NCBI RefSeq assembly: GCF_937616625.2
Contig: NC_065576.1
Coordinates: 36,792,628 to 36,856,627 of the forward strand
Source of the DNA: Mercurialis annua
Lineage: Eukaryota > Streptophyta > Magnoliopsida > Malpighiales > Euphorbiaceae
Length of the DNA stretch: 64,000 nucleotides
Direction: 5' to 3'
In this document: positions 1-11,328 of the stretch, one piece after another
Numbering within the stretch: position 1 is the first letter of the stretch
How the letters are laid out: every line of letters starts with the position of its first letter
Made by a program: the position numbers and the translations under genes
Notes under the pieces: generated by a model
Told to the model about the DNA's origin: nothing
What the model saw: the letters and a program-made list of their open reading frames with translations, nothing else
The model's database searches: none

Positions 1-115
1 TTTTTAGTTTTTGGTGGTGCTTTTTATAGTGTTTTTATGGTGTATTTATATGGTATTATTGTAGTTTTTTTATAGTGTATTGTATGGTTTTTTAGTATGA
101 ATACAACATAAAAGT

Positions 116-211
116 ACCATAAAAACATAAATTAAGTCATTGTATACGAAATTAGTAGCAAAAACACCATAAAAACATAAATCAATTCATTGTGTACAAA
201 ATTAGTAGCAT
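116..211. repeat. two-copy 50-bp tandem duplication
   Basis: Two adjacent copies begin with ACCATAAAAACATAAAT at 116 and 166 and share the ending AAATTAGTAGCA. They differ at a few bases. This is non-coding sequence downstream of the minus-strand membrane-protein gene. Confidence 0.7.
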
Positions 212-1063
212 CAAACTAAAAGAATAATTATATTAACAACAGAACAATTATATTAAAAATAGAATAATGGATCTATAATAATCTGTGTACAAACAATTTA
301 AAGCACCACAAAAAATTTAAAAATTCTAAACAATAACAAAAAAATCTAAAAGACAATGTCGAGAAACCAACGGTTTCTTGTGCTCGTAGATTTAAGAGAT
401 AGTGGCTTGGGAGAAATTTGAGAAGAGAGGAAGAGAAATTTAAGAAGATGAGAGAAAATATGAGAGGCGGCAATGATGCTGCGAAAATGATAAAAAAAAT
501 AAATAGGAAGGGAGCCTTAATTTAGAAAAGGGTCAATTTTGAAATTATTTTATAAATAATAGATACCGATAAAAATATAGAAAGATGGGTGAAAAGGTTA
601 TTTTTAAAAAGTAGAATATTTTATAAATAATCTCTTACCTAATAGGGCTAATTTCAATAAAATGTTAAATATTTGTGGGTTTTGGCAATTATAAACAAAC
701 CTATTAAAATCGGTTAGTTTAGCTTATTTTGGGATATTTAAAATCTATTCTAGCAATTCGTGAAACAAACCAAAAAAATGAAAATTTACCATTTGTTAAG
801 ATGCTGCATAATTAATGTCGGATTAAATGGTGTTCAATATGATAAAGTAGGTAATTCTACCAATAAAAACCTTGAGTACTCAGTATCCAAAAAAAAATTG
901 TTGTTTCTTGCTCATTCCACTGTTGCGATTCCAAAATTTAAAGGAAAAAGAATAAGTAATATTACTCACTTGCAAATATTGATGAATTTTGTGTTTCAGT
1001 AATGTACAAGTTAGTTCAACAACCATAACATTTCAGGCTCGTTCCTTTGAATCATAACAAAAT
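212..1063. other. AT-rich downstream flank, no gene recognised
   Basis: Short open frames occur here (for example 273-473 minus and 760-1002 plus). They have low-complexity AT-rich composition and no recognisable domain. The 3' UTR of the minus-strand gene ending near 1064 should lie here. If the GT at 1153 is used as a donor, one more small terminal exon would also lie here, but I could not identify it. Confidence 0.5.
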
Positions 1064-4000
1064 TTAATTCTTCCTATATCCCCATGAGAACCAACACATT
1101 GCTACAAAAATAATAAGACACGAGAAAATTGAGCAACTGCAGGCTGCAGCTACCTTATGATTGCTTTCTGATTGCGGCACTGGGCGACAGGAAGATTGAG
1201 GGTCCGTAGATTTTCGAACGAGGTAACGAGGACGACCAAGGATTTCTTTAATGTGGTTGTAGATGCTGCATATCCAACAGTATATAATGTTCAGCATGTA
1301 AAATACGCTCCTAGAGTAACGCTAAATGGAGTATTTATATTTTCTAGCTATGTACAAAAGCCCTAGCAATAACAGAATAGATAAATGGAAAACAGATCGC
1401 TATCCCAAATGGGGCCTCATATGATTGAGAGATGAGTACCATATAAAACCTGTGCACCTATAGTATCATATCTAAGCATTTTCTCGTATCGTAACTACTC
1501 ATTCCATATACATACATGAATGATTATTTGTACTTTCTATGTTATTAATTTTGGGGAGATTTTTATAATGTTATATCTTGCTCCAAGGCTTCAGAAATAC
1601 AGAAAACGCCTTTGCAAGCCAAATCTTCCAACAACATCCAGTAGAACAGGGATTTTTACATATATATTAGGACTACTTACTATCACTCCCTGAGTTTAAG
1701 TCGACTTACTGCTTTCTATCAGAACTTTTAGAAAATACTATTTTCTCCCTGGCTTTTCGGTATTAGATAAGGGATTTTCAATTAAAGAAAACTAAAATGT
1801 TACGAGGGAAATAGTGGTTTTTCAAAATTTAAGGGGCAAACAATAATTTCGACTAAATTCAGGAGATAATAGTAATTAACCCTGATTTTTATGTCCCTTG
1901 GACATAAACATGGAGGAAATAACATATTCAAAAAGGATAAAGAAAAACTTTACCTTAGCCTATGCCTGTTGCAGGAAGCAAGGAATGTGACAATACCACA
2001 TATAATATTTTTAAGAGACCGGAAGACCTGTCAAACAATGCCACAGAATTCTATATAAGACGATGAACTTAGGTAAATATTTATACACAAAACACATATT
2101 TGGATCTCTGCGCTATCACACTTTTTTTAGTTAGGTCCTTCACTACAATTTATATACATTGAATTCTTACTCTTTTAATTATGAACACTTAACATCCGTC
2201 CTTGCGTCACAAAAAGTTATGGTGTCAACTGCCAAGTCATACCGAAAAAACCTATTGAATAACCCAATTCAAAAAACTTCTGAGGATCCAAATGTGTGTT
2301 TTGCCTATATATAAATGCAAGGTATTACCATATAATTGTAGAAGACAAACCTTTTTGAATAGATCACTCCACAAAGAATGCCAAAATGAGATATCAGATG
2401 AGCTAGGCTTTGCTCGAGCAAAACTTGTAACCATACTCCTGCCATTGGAGAATATCATGAAGGTTCTTTTAAGCATCAAATAGATGTTAAATATTACAGA
2501 AGCCACAAATTTCGCCAGGTGAAGACATCCTTGAGAAGGATAAAGAAGCAATTCCCATATGATATTGAACAAGAAAAAGATAGGAGTGACTGGACGCAAG
2601 AAAAAAGGTTCAAATCAGATTTGAATTAAGATAAAGAAAGAAAAGAAACTACAACATTAACCAACAAGAACAGATCCGAGTACGATGTAAGCCTCCATCT
2701 GCGAGTCACAAACTTCCAGTAAAGATTATCCTTCTGTTTAGACAAGGTAGAACAGAAGAGTGATTTCTGAACGATATTCATTCACCCACATGAATTTGTT
2801 CCTTTCATGACTTTGTGATGATACAGGTATGAAATGTCAAAACACTTCCAATATATGTGGATGATGATTCATTTGGACAATTTACGATACAAGCATGCTT
2901 TTATCAAACTATAAAGGAGCAATTGACATAAGCTTATAATGCAAAAGAAGGAGAGCTAATTAAAGAATTGCTAATTAAGTCACAAAATAATAGTGAGATT
3001 ACCTAAGTTTAATAGAAACGAATATAATAGCTCCAATGGTGAGAATAAAACATCAGCAAACTCCAATAATATGCTCCAAAAGGGCTGCACGACAACCCTT
3101 GCAATCATGCAGATTTGCTCGCCTATTTCTGCAAAAGCGCTCCACATTGGTGTCAAAATTTCCATCAGCCCTTGGAATAGATAAATGTAGGACCTTGTGA
3201 GCATCGAAACTAGCAGCTTCATCAGTTTCGTCTTGCTCAGAAACCACTTGACAGGTTTTTGCAAATTCTGTAGGAACAACATTGTTCCCAGATATTTAAT
3301 TCTTGAAACCATATCCCATGCTTCAATCCAATTACGGAATGGCCAAGGAAGGTGTGATGCAGCCGCCTTCAGGAGAGGAACATTCTTATAGAGATCATAA
3401 AACCCAATAATTACAGTTATGCATGAGATTATTGCATAAAGGATCCTTACTAGAGGCCGCATCCAGTAACGATATACTCTTTTAAACAATGGATAGGATT
3501 GAAGAAAGATAACCCAAGAAGGAAGGCCTGCCTCGAGCAAAGGAAGAAGCTTCAGATCAGAGGTGATTATTTGGGCTAGTTTAGATGGAAGATCTCTATT
3601 ATTGAAGTTTAATAGTAGAAGAGTATCCTTGTATGCCATAGGCTCAGAGTCAGAGTTATCATCTTCCCATAATTCTTCGCTCTTCCCATGCACCACCTCT
3701 TCAACCAGGCTATCTGTTTCATACTCATAATCGTTTGTGTCAGGGGGACATTCCCTAACATCAAAGAAGACATCTTCTGAAAATAGCTCAGCCTGAGATG
3801 CATTAAACAGCAGTTCTTTAGAAGCAACTGTGATTCCCCAAGAAGAATGAGAGGGGACCTTGCCATGTAAAAGGACTAGATTGCTCCGCAACGTTTCGGT
3901 TTCAGATGGAGTGCCTGAGAACCATAATGAAATACAGCTCAATGCTTGATCAATGCCATTGAATTCCCATTTTTTCACAGATTTCACTTCTAAAGCAAGG

Positions 4001-5365
4001 GATGTATCTGTCTGGAAAACATATACTGTTGAAAAAAAGGAACTACGAATGGTAATTTGAAAAACTTCCACAATACTAAATGAAAAATTTCTCTACTGCT
4101 AAGCTAATAAGCATGAGGTAAGAATTCAAAGGTTATGAATCCAACAAATACAGATAACCAACTTTCACCAGTTAATACAGAGAGACTTTACATAGAAAGC
4201 TGAGAAATTATCCGTGCAAGTACTGCGTTTAGTCATGATTACCTGAAGTTCGTTCACATAGTTGATGCCTCTTACATCTTTCCAAGCAACTTCAAATACT
4301 ATAAACCCATGTAAGGCTTTGTACAAATTTATCATAGAGAATGGAGCCCTTTCTCTGACTCTAGCCATGTTAAAAACATGCAACCAGTTGGATTTTTTTT
4401 TGCTTTCATTGCTGGTGGTATCGAGTTTTACACTTGGAATCTTCCGCAAAGCTCTAGTGTTTTTGAAAGGCGATACCCTGTACTGAACACATCATCAAGA
4501 AGCATAACGGATCAAATCCTATATGATAACAAGAAATTGCAGAGAAAAAAATGCTGATATGAGAAAATGTATAACCTTAGTAATCATCAACTCCCTAAAT
4601 TGCTTTGAGGTCGAATTATTGTTCTTCCACCATGACTGATTGTCAACCAGGATAAGGAACTTATGGCTAATGGGAGCAAAATATACAAAAGCCTGTGACA
4701 GATAGGACCTGATATCCCTATAAACAAAGGAGCATCACTCAGAATTGCTTAAATCAAACAATGGAATCCTTGTCCTAAATTTTAGTGATCCGTCCTATTG
4801 CTTGGTTCTTCAGAAAATATTTAACAAATCCTGTTCATTCCTAATGCAATACTTTTAAACAAAACTCAGAAATGTAAATGCCATTGTTTTGGTAAATGGT
4901 TATTGACATCAACAAAATATCAAATTTCTAGGTAGCACGGATACTTCATTCGATCAATGTGTCCCGTTTCGATAACGTTTCGAAAATATTTCGTCCACTT
5001 AACATTTCAGACACGAAACTTCATTTTTTTTTACGTATGAGACCTTAAAATAACACCATTTTGTCGTGTCTGTGTCCGTGTCCGAGTATCCCTTTTCCCA
5101 TGTCCGTATCCGGGCAACCTAGTTAAATTTCTTGGTGGTCTATACAATATTTCATTCCATTCGTTGATTATGCCCAAATAAAGCATTGCATGTCTTATGA
5201 TCTTCAATATAATCACTAAATGGGTTCTTTGAAAAATGAAGCAATTCAACAAATTTCCAAACAAATTCATCAAATTATGTCAAAAAAACACAAATCAAAG
5301 AAAGATGGTAATTCTTACCCAATTTGCAAGCTGGTCAAAGGATAAATATCAGGAAAAGGCTCCAT
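1064..5365 (-). CDS. uncharacterised plant multi-pass membrane protein, seven-exon gene
   Basis: I do not recognise a named function. Seven coding exons join in frame: 5365-5319, 4717-4576, 4482-4243, 4011-3003, 2589-2351, 2027-1954 and 1265 down to 1154 or the stop at 1064. Every junction has GT/AG ends and matching phases (2, 0, 0, 1, 0, 2), giving 621 codons to 1154 and about 650 if the last exon reads through to TAG. The protein starts MEPFPDIYPL. It has a soluble N-terminal half, an acidic stretch (EELWEDDNSDSEP) and several hydrophobic segments in exons 4 and 5 (for example WVIFLQ, ILYAIISCITVIIGFY, FFLFNIIWELLL), so membrane insertion is likely. Exon 4 is unusually long (1009 nt). The apparent start in the open frame near 4071 is intronic. 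Intron 1 carries a MITE. No stop or frameshift interrupts the model, so I consider the gene intact. The 3' end is the uncertain part. Confidence 0.85.
4928..5122. mobile_element. small hAT-like MITE in intron 1 of the membrane-protein gene
   Basis: The inverted ends are CTAGGTAGCACGGATAC on the left and the complement of CTAGGTTGCCCGGATAC on the right. The flanking octamers TCAAATTT and TTAAATTT match at 7 of 8 positions, consistent with an 8-bp target duplication. The interior is non-coding with GTGTCCGTGTCC-type repeats. Assignment to hAT rests only on the duplication length. Confidence 0.55.
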
Positions 5366-5639
5366 CTTTTCATAATCTGTTCATTATAAAAAAAAATCTT
5401 CAGAATCTTTTCTCAGCCTCCAAACAAGTCCAAAAGAATCCAACTTTCGGCATTTTGTTTGTTTCGCATTTCCAGACAGAAATATAGAGCCGAAAATTCG
5501 GGTCTGCAGTGCAAGATTTTAGGCGCCAGAAGATAATGATAGTAATTAGGAATTAAAAAAACAATGTCCTGAAATTTAGCTACAGAATTTGTTGCTTCTT
5601 TTTTTCTATTCATATTGTTTTGGATAATTTCTCCCATAT

Positions 5640-6130
5640 CTAATTGATCGATATAGGATTTGTTATTATTAGAGCAAATTACGCTGAGGTTCCTAAATAT
5701 AATATATTTAACAATTTGATACCTTTTATTTTAAAATTCTATTTAATGATCCCTTATTTTTAATATTAGGTCCCTCCATCAATTTCAATACTTATTTTCT
5801 AACGATTTGATACCTCCACTTTTAATCTTGTGAACGATTTGGTCCATCACTTTAAATTTTATTAAACGATTTGGTATCTCACTTTTAAACGACTAGTTTC
5901 ACATTACGTGTTAGACTTGTGACCTCACTCATCAATTTATGTATTAATTAAAATCATTATAACTATATCAATTTATTTTATGTATAATCAACATAAAATT
6001 AACTTAAATTAATTTAATAATATTATTTTAAGTTTTAACTGAATTTTTATTTTTTAATTAAAATAACTGAAAAATGAATATTATAAATTAAATAAATAAG
6101 TTACATAAACTACAAATTTGTGAGTACACA
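5640..6130. other. AT-rich intergenic spacer
   Basis: There is no gene here. The sequence contains phrases such as ACGATTTGGTATCTC and CAATTTGATACC, which look like a decayed MITE or other repeat. Its boundaries could not be fixed. The promoter and 5' UTR of the minus-strand membrane-protein gene should begin just to the left, upstream of 5365. Confidence 0.4.
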
Positions 6131-6640
6131 TATTTATATCTATCTATCTATAACTATTCTATAAGTGTGAAGGGGGGACAGGCAAAATTACGATATTAGT
6201 GTTTATTAATAATTTAATTACAGAATTAATTCAAAGTGTTTAATTACAATAAGGATTCAAAGTAACTATAATAAATGTTCACGTAAAAGAAAGTTGTTGA
6301 GGTAACAGAAATTAATGCAAAATTATTAGAAGTTGGAATAAAACACAACAAACTAGAAGTAGAATTCTAATAGGAAACCGTACTGCAAAATTATTTTCTA
6401 CTGTTTTCATTTAATGCAATATTAATAAGAGGTTAGAAGTTAGAATTCTACTTAAACACAACAAATTGGAAGTTGCATAAAATTTTAATAGAAAATTATA
6501 TCGAGAGATATTTCTCTATATATAGAGAGAGATCCTGGAGAATTTTTTTTATGAATACAATCAATTATATAGTTTAAATTTTTTTCTACAATGGAAATTC
6601 TCTCAACAAATATATTTTAATTCAATCCCTAATTTAACTG

Positions 6641-6707
6641 ATGGAGGAGATGCATGCAAAGCTATCAAATTATAATAAAGATGGTGGTGGTGCTACGGGC
6701 CAAAAAG
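6641..6707 (+). pseudogene. possible captured first exon
   Basis: An ATG opens 22 codons rich in Gly and polar residues (ending GGGATGQK). It ends at a good splice donor AAAG|GTATGT, and the upstream stretch resembles a 5' UTR. No following exon was found. It may be a gene fragment picked up by the surrounding Helitron candidate, or chance. Confidence 0.25.
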
Positions 6708-6909
6708 GTATGTATTCAATTTAATTTTTAGAAATATTTAAGAATTTTAAGTTGGCCATAGTTTAATTTATTTGTATTAGGGTAATTTATTTCGATTATA
6801 TTTAAAGCATTAGGATACAAATTAGTTAGATCAATTGAGCGCGTTAATTGATGGTTCTATTGTCATTTGATATTTTTGAATTAATTTAATTTTTTGTTTT
6901 TATTTTTAA

Positions 6910-8303
6910 GGCTAATCCTCTGAAAAACCTCCCACCTTTTAGCCCCAATTCGTTTGCACCCTCACGTTGTAAAATCGTCAATTTTACCCAAATTATGACC
7001 TTTCAATATCAATTGCACCCTCAATAATTATAATTCGCACCTTTTAGTTTCAATTACACCCTAAAGCATCAAATTGATCTTTTTCTCAATACTTTAAATT
7101 TTAACAAAAATCCTAAATAGTCCTCAATGTTATAATCAAAACAAAAAAACCATCTTCTCCAAAATTTCAAAAATCAATAATAATTTTTTATTAAACAAAA
7201 TCAATTAAAAAGGGCAGCTCAAGACTAGAGCTACTAATAATTTGGTCTTGCATCAAATACCCATTTGAAAATTGTTGGGCAGGTGATTGAAAGCAGCCAT
7301 TAGAGTACAAAAAGGTCTGATCTTGATCTTGAAAATTAGAAAAAGAAGAAGAAAAATAAAGATAATCGTTGTTGTTAGAATAAGAAGTAGACGGAAGAGG
7401 AGGTAAAGAAGGAGAAATAGACAAAGAAGAAGCACTTTCATAAAAGGTTCAAGTGCTTCCATTAATGCACTATAAAAATCCATTGCAGCTGCCATTTTTT
7501 TACCTTCAAAGAGCTACAAATATTCTGTCAAACTAAATTAACAAAAAACAACTGAAAACAAAATCAAACCCTAGTTAAAAGAACAGGTTTTTGATTCAAA
7601 AGACTAAATCTTTAAAAAACAGAGATCAAAGAGGTATTGAAATAGAAAACGTCTGTTGATTCAAGATCTGATCTTAAGGAAATCCAAAAAATAACCCTGC
7701 AAGCTGATCGATTTAATTGTTAATAAAATTCTATAAATCAGAAAATTAAAATAATGAAAAAACCTCAGAGAAAGTCGATCTTCCTCAGTGAAAGACAACT
7801 GGTTCGTCTTCCTCGAGACATACCCGGAGCGTGTTCGCCATGCTCCGTGTTCGTCTCGAGGAAGACGAGCGAGTTTCATTTATTTATTTATTTTTAAAAA
7901 ATTAAAATTAATTTTAAATTTAAGTTTTTTAATTTTTTTAATTATTTAATGATTAATGATATATTTCTTAACGGGTCGGATGGCGGCGGCGAAGTTCTTC
8001 AAATATCGGAATATTATTAATTAAAAAAATTGTTTATATTAAATAAAAAATTATTATTAAATTTTATAATTTTTAAACGGAGGAGTTTTATTGTTTTAAA
8101 TATAACGTTAAGCCCTATTTAAAATGTATGTTAAAATATAAAGTATTAATTTGAGCTTTTTTCAAGTGAAAATAGATCAATTTGATGCTTGAGGGTGCAA
8201 TTGAAACCAAAAGGTCATAATTTGGGTAAAATTGACGATTTTACAACGTGAGGGTGCAAACGAATTGGGGGTAAAAGGTGAGGGTTTTTTCGAAGGATAA
8301 GCC
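6910..8303. mobile_element. Pack-MULE-like Mutator element carrying an ERF gene fragment
   Basis: The element is flanked by perfect 9-bp duplications TATTTTTAA at 6901-6909 and 8304-8312, the size typical of Mutator-like elements. Its ends are GGCTAATCCTCTGAAAAA on the left and the complement, ending CGAAGGATAAGCC, on the right. The terminal inverted repeats extend inward for more than 100 bp, with CACCCTCACGTTGTAAAATC on the left mirrored on the right. It has no transposase. The cargo is a minus-strand 5' fragment of an AP2/ERF gene plus what looks like its 5' UTR (about 7496-7880). A related shorter element lies at 9857-10322. Confidence 0.85.
7191..7495 (-). pseudogene. truncated, frameshifted RAP2.4-like ERF transcription factor fragment
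   Basis: From ATG at 7495 the frame reads MAAAMDFYS then LMEALEPFMK. This matches in style the N-terminal signature of RAP2.4-type AP2/ERF proteins (MAAAM...ELM-AL-PF-K). One base appears to be missing in the AAA run near 7436. After it the related frame (SASSLSISPSLPPLPSTS, then a Ser/Asn/Gln-rich region) continues to a stop at 7191 inside the inner part of the transposon's inverted repeat. The AP2 DNA-binding domain is absent, so no functional factor could be made. The fragment lies wholly within the Pack-MULE at 6910-8303. The family call is from memory of the N-terminal motif. Confidence 0.65.
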
Positions 8304-8548
8304 TATTTTTAAAGTGTATTAAAAGGAACAGACGTGCATTACAAACAACATTTTGAATGATAAATTGTGTAGCTTGACTTGAAAGTTGTTGTTTATATGT
8401 ACTTATATACTAATAATGTTCTCTGTTAAAAAAATATGCTAATAATGTTCAATGCAAATTTCAAAAAAGTTGTTATAATCGATTTATATAATAAACCATG
8501 ATATTTGGATGATATCCGGCAATTATTATGCAAATAAATTGTTTAACG

Positions 8549-8805
8549 CACGTGAGCGGCGTTCATATGACCCGTTATATATTTAAAAAAATTCAGATAT
8601 TAAATGAAATAGTGTTGCTAATAAATTGTTATGAATTATTTTTATTGATTTGTGCTACGGATCATATAATTATCACTTGCGTGCGTAGCACATATCAATA
8701 AAAGTAATTTACAACAATTTATTAGCAACACTATTTCATTTAATATTTGAATTTTGTTGAATATATAACAGGTCATATGAACGCCGCTCACGTGCGTAGC
8801 ACGTG
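8549..8805. repeat. large inverted repeat near the Helitron 3' end
   Basis: CACGTGAGCGGCGTTCATAT at about 8550 is mirrored by ATATGAACGCCGCTCACGTG ending at about 8794. AAATGAAATAGTGTTGCTAA is likewise mirrored by TTAGCAACACTATTTCATTT. The arms are about 100 bp with a loop of about 50 bp. The right arm runs into the small terminal hairpin. Confidence 0.75.
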
Positions 8806-8817
8806 GCGAAACGCTAG

Positions 8818-9369
8818 TACTATATATAAAAGCACGGATGGGGGGGGGGCAGGCAAATTTACTGAATAATCCTTTTCAGTTTACTACTAAATAAAGGTTT
8901 TATGGTTATTAACTAATTAGTTATTTAATTAATCACTATTGTGATTTAGGTAGCTAAATTATCTCCAATTTAGTTTTTAGTATGTAAAAAATAACTAAAT
9001 TGTCTCCAAATTAGTAGGAATACCTATCTTTTAGTTTGATTAAACTACAAAATTAAAATACTATAATTAGTCAATAATATTATTATTTAAATTTCTATTT
9101 TATTATTTTTAAAGATACTACTAATAAAATTAAGTTGATTATTTAATTATGGTTATTATAAAACCAAAAGAAGAATAAATTCAGTATGGAAAAAAATTTA
9201 ATAACCGAAAATATTATATTTACTTTTTTAACTAATTTAATATTAATTATAAATAAAAAATTGATATAATTATAATAAATTTACTAATATGTTCATTAAC
9301 GAGTTACGTTACGAGCCACGTGCATGTTACGAGCCACGTGCATGTGCATAGCACGTAATGCGATACTAG
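8818..9369 (+). mobile_element. second, tandem Helitron-like element
   Basis: It begins immediately after the CTAG of the upstream element with TACTATATATAAAAGCACGG followed by a G run and CAGGCAAATTTAC, similar to the region near 6160. It ends with a GTGC-ATA-GCAC hairpin (9344-9354) and CTAG at 9366-9369 followed by T. The interior is non-coding. The canonical 5' TC is not visible at this junction, so the left end is uncertain. Confidence 0.45.
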
Positions 9370-9372
9370 TTA

Positions 9373-9856
9373 ATATAAAATTGAATATTCCTAGTAATAA
9401 ACTACTACTAATATCTCTTTAATTTTATTATCAGTTAATCCAATGAGAATTTTATTTGCAAAACTTTGAATTGTATAGGGAGCCAAACTTCCAATCCTGA
9501 AACTATTAGACTTTAAAACTTTTATAACCGATTATAATGGATATTCTTTTATGAATATAATGGATATATTCATCAAATAGGAAACCATGATAGTAAAGAT
9601 TTATTTTAAATACACCATAAAAGTTAATGAAACTATTAATGTTTGAGTTTTACAAGAATTTAAGTTTATTTAGGAATAGATTTAATTATTGTTTAAAGAT
9701 TATAGATAGAAAATTTAAAATTGCAATCAAAATATTGATTTATTAGAAATAGTTTCATTTAGTTAAAATTTTAAATGATTAAACAATTATTAAAATAGTA
9801 ATAATTAAATATTTATAGCGGTCTATTTTAATTAGTATTCTACACAATTACCTTAA
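9373..9856. other. AT-rich spacer, nothing recognised
   Basis: No open frame, RNA gene or clear repeat boundary was found in this stretch. Confidence 0.4.
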
Positions 9857-10322
9857 GGCTAATCCTCTGAAGGCGGAGGTTTCCGGGTTTATTCTGAAAT
9901 TCGACATGGGTTTGTTTCGAGGAAAACAAACGTGTTTTAATTATTTTAATTTTTTTAATAAAAATACAAATTAATTTTATATTTTAAAAAATTATTTTAT
10001 ATTTTAAAAAATATTTAATAATATATTTAATTGATTTATATTTAATGAAAATTTATTATAAATTTTTGAAATTTTAGGGAAGATGGTTTTTTTGTTTTAA
10101 TTATAACATTGAGGACTATTTAGAATATTTGTTAAAATTGAAGTATTAAAAAAAAGTCAATTTGATGCTTGAGGGTGTAATTGAAACCAAAAGGTGTGGA
10201 TTTTGATGTTTGAGGGTGCAATTGAAACTGAAAGATCATAATTTGAATAAAATTGATGATTTTACAACGTCAGTGTGCAAATAAATTGAGCTAAAAGGTG
10301 GAGTGTTTTCAGAGGATTAGCG
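9857..10322. mobile_element. short Mutator-like element related to the Pack-MULE
   Basis: It starts GGCTAATCCTCTGA and ends TCAGAGGATTAGC, the same terminal sequence as the element at 6910-8303. The right half repeats the same inner inverted-repeat text (GATGCTTGAGGGTG, GATTTTACAACGT, AAGGTGGAG). The left half has diverged or been replaced. A convincing 9-bp duplication was not found, so one end may be rearranged. Confidence 0.65.
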
Positions 10323-10520
10323 TAATTTGAAATTTGGATATATTTGTTCCAATTTGTAAAGTTGATGGGTCAAAATGTCCAAAAGTATATTTAGGAATAT
10401 ATCTAAAAAAAATGAATAAAGTTGTATATATAGAAAATCATTTTGCATCCAATTTATCATCGCTAAATTACTATTTTTGAGATTTGTCTAAATAAAACCT
10501 TTTTAAGCGTTTTTACGCAG

Positions 10521-10590
10521 TTTTTTTTATTACTTTTCTTAAACTGTGTGATAAAGACAAAGTGGACAACTCTATTGGGACAGAGGGAGT
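10521..10590. mobile_element. Stowaway-like MITE fragment
   Basis: AAAGTGGACAACTCTATTGG and ACAGAGGGAGTA match one end of the complete Stowaway-like copies at 16871-17152 and 17195-17475. The other end is missing. Confidence 0.6.
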
Positions 10591-10930
10591 AGTTTTTAAA
10601 ATATCTACTTTAAAAATTGATTAATTTTATTAATAAATTAGACATTATATTCATTCAAAGTATACGATCTCTGAAAAATATCAATAAAAAAATAAATCAA
10701 CACTTCCAACATGAAAAAGTATTAAGATACAAAATGCAAAAATCAATATATCGTAGATATTCAATTTTGTAAAACGATCAATTGTAATTAGAGTCAAATT
10801 ATGTCTGAATTAGATAGCATACAAATAAATTTAAAACACTTAAAGTTTATTAGTTTTATTGATCATTATATAGTTTATTTATTTTTTATAATATTCGTAT
10901 CAAAATTCAAACTATAATTAAATTTGTCCA

Positions 10931-11231
10931 AATGATTAAAAAAGCCAAACTTTTTATGAAAGTTTCACAAAAATTCAAACCTTCCAATCTTATCCAATTT
11001 TTCCTGAAACACATGATTTCGTTTCAATTATGTCCAACCATAAAATTTTGCTTATTTGGCGCTGATGTGTGTCATGCCACATCAGTGCCACATATGCGCC
11101 ACATGAGCAAAATTGTGTGGTTGGACATTATTGAAACGAAATCATGTGTTTCAGGATAAATTGGATAAAATTGAAAGGATTTTGACATTTGTGAAACTTT
11201 CATAAAAAGTCTGGCCTTTTTTTGGTCATTT
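10931..11231. mobile_element. MITE with long inverted repeats
   Basis: The two arms of about 120 bp are inverted copies. AAATGATTAAAAAAGCCAAAC on the left is mirrored by a right end of GGCCTTTTTTTGGTCATTT, and TGAAACACATGATTTCGTTTC by GAAACGAAATCATGTGTTTCA. The centre holds GATGTGGCA-type inverted words. It is non-coding and lies just downstream of the receptor-kinase stop. Confidence 0.75.
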
Positions 11232-11328
11232 AGCCTTAAAATTATATTGATCTGCACAATTGCACAGACATACGACTATTGTTGTAATAATAGAAAGCTA
11301 AATAACAATGTATACATATATCGATCTT

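Larger units (their letters stand above)
6131..8817 (+). mobile_element. candidate non-autonomous Helitron
   Basis: The 3' end looks like a plant Helitron terminus: a 17-bp hairpin (CACGTGC-GTA-GCACGTG, 8789-8805), eight bases, then CTAG at 8814-8817 followed by T. The 5' end is tentatively placed at the TC-rich run near 6131, because TATAAGTGTGAAGGGGGGAC at about 6160 resembles the start of the next element at 8818. No Rep/helicase gene is present. A Pack-MULE (6910-8303) is nested inside. The 3' end is better supported than the 5' end. Confidence 0.5.

Noticed and set aside
760..1002. 80-codon plus-strand open frame
   Set aside because: AT-rich, Lys/Asn-rich, no similarity recognised, no supporting signals.
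1681..1880. Possible MITE in the intron between exons 6 and 7 of the membrane-protein gene
   Set aside because: The inverted words (CTCCCTGAGTTTAAGTCGAC and CGACTAAATTCAGGAGATAA) pair only partly and no target duplication was seen, so it is not listed as a feature.
2980..4071. Single-exon reading of the membrane-protein open frame, starting MEVFQITIRSS
   Set aside because: The first 19 codons lie in an intron. A splice acceptor at 4011 joins exon 3 in phase, and a donor at 3002 ends the exon before the frame's stop.
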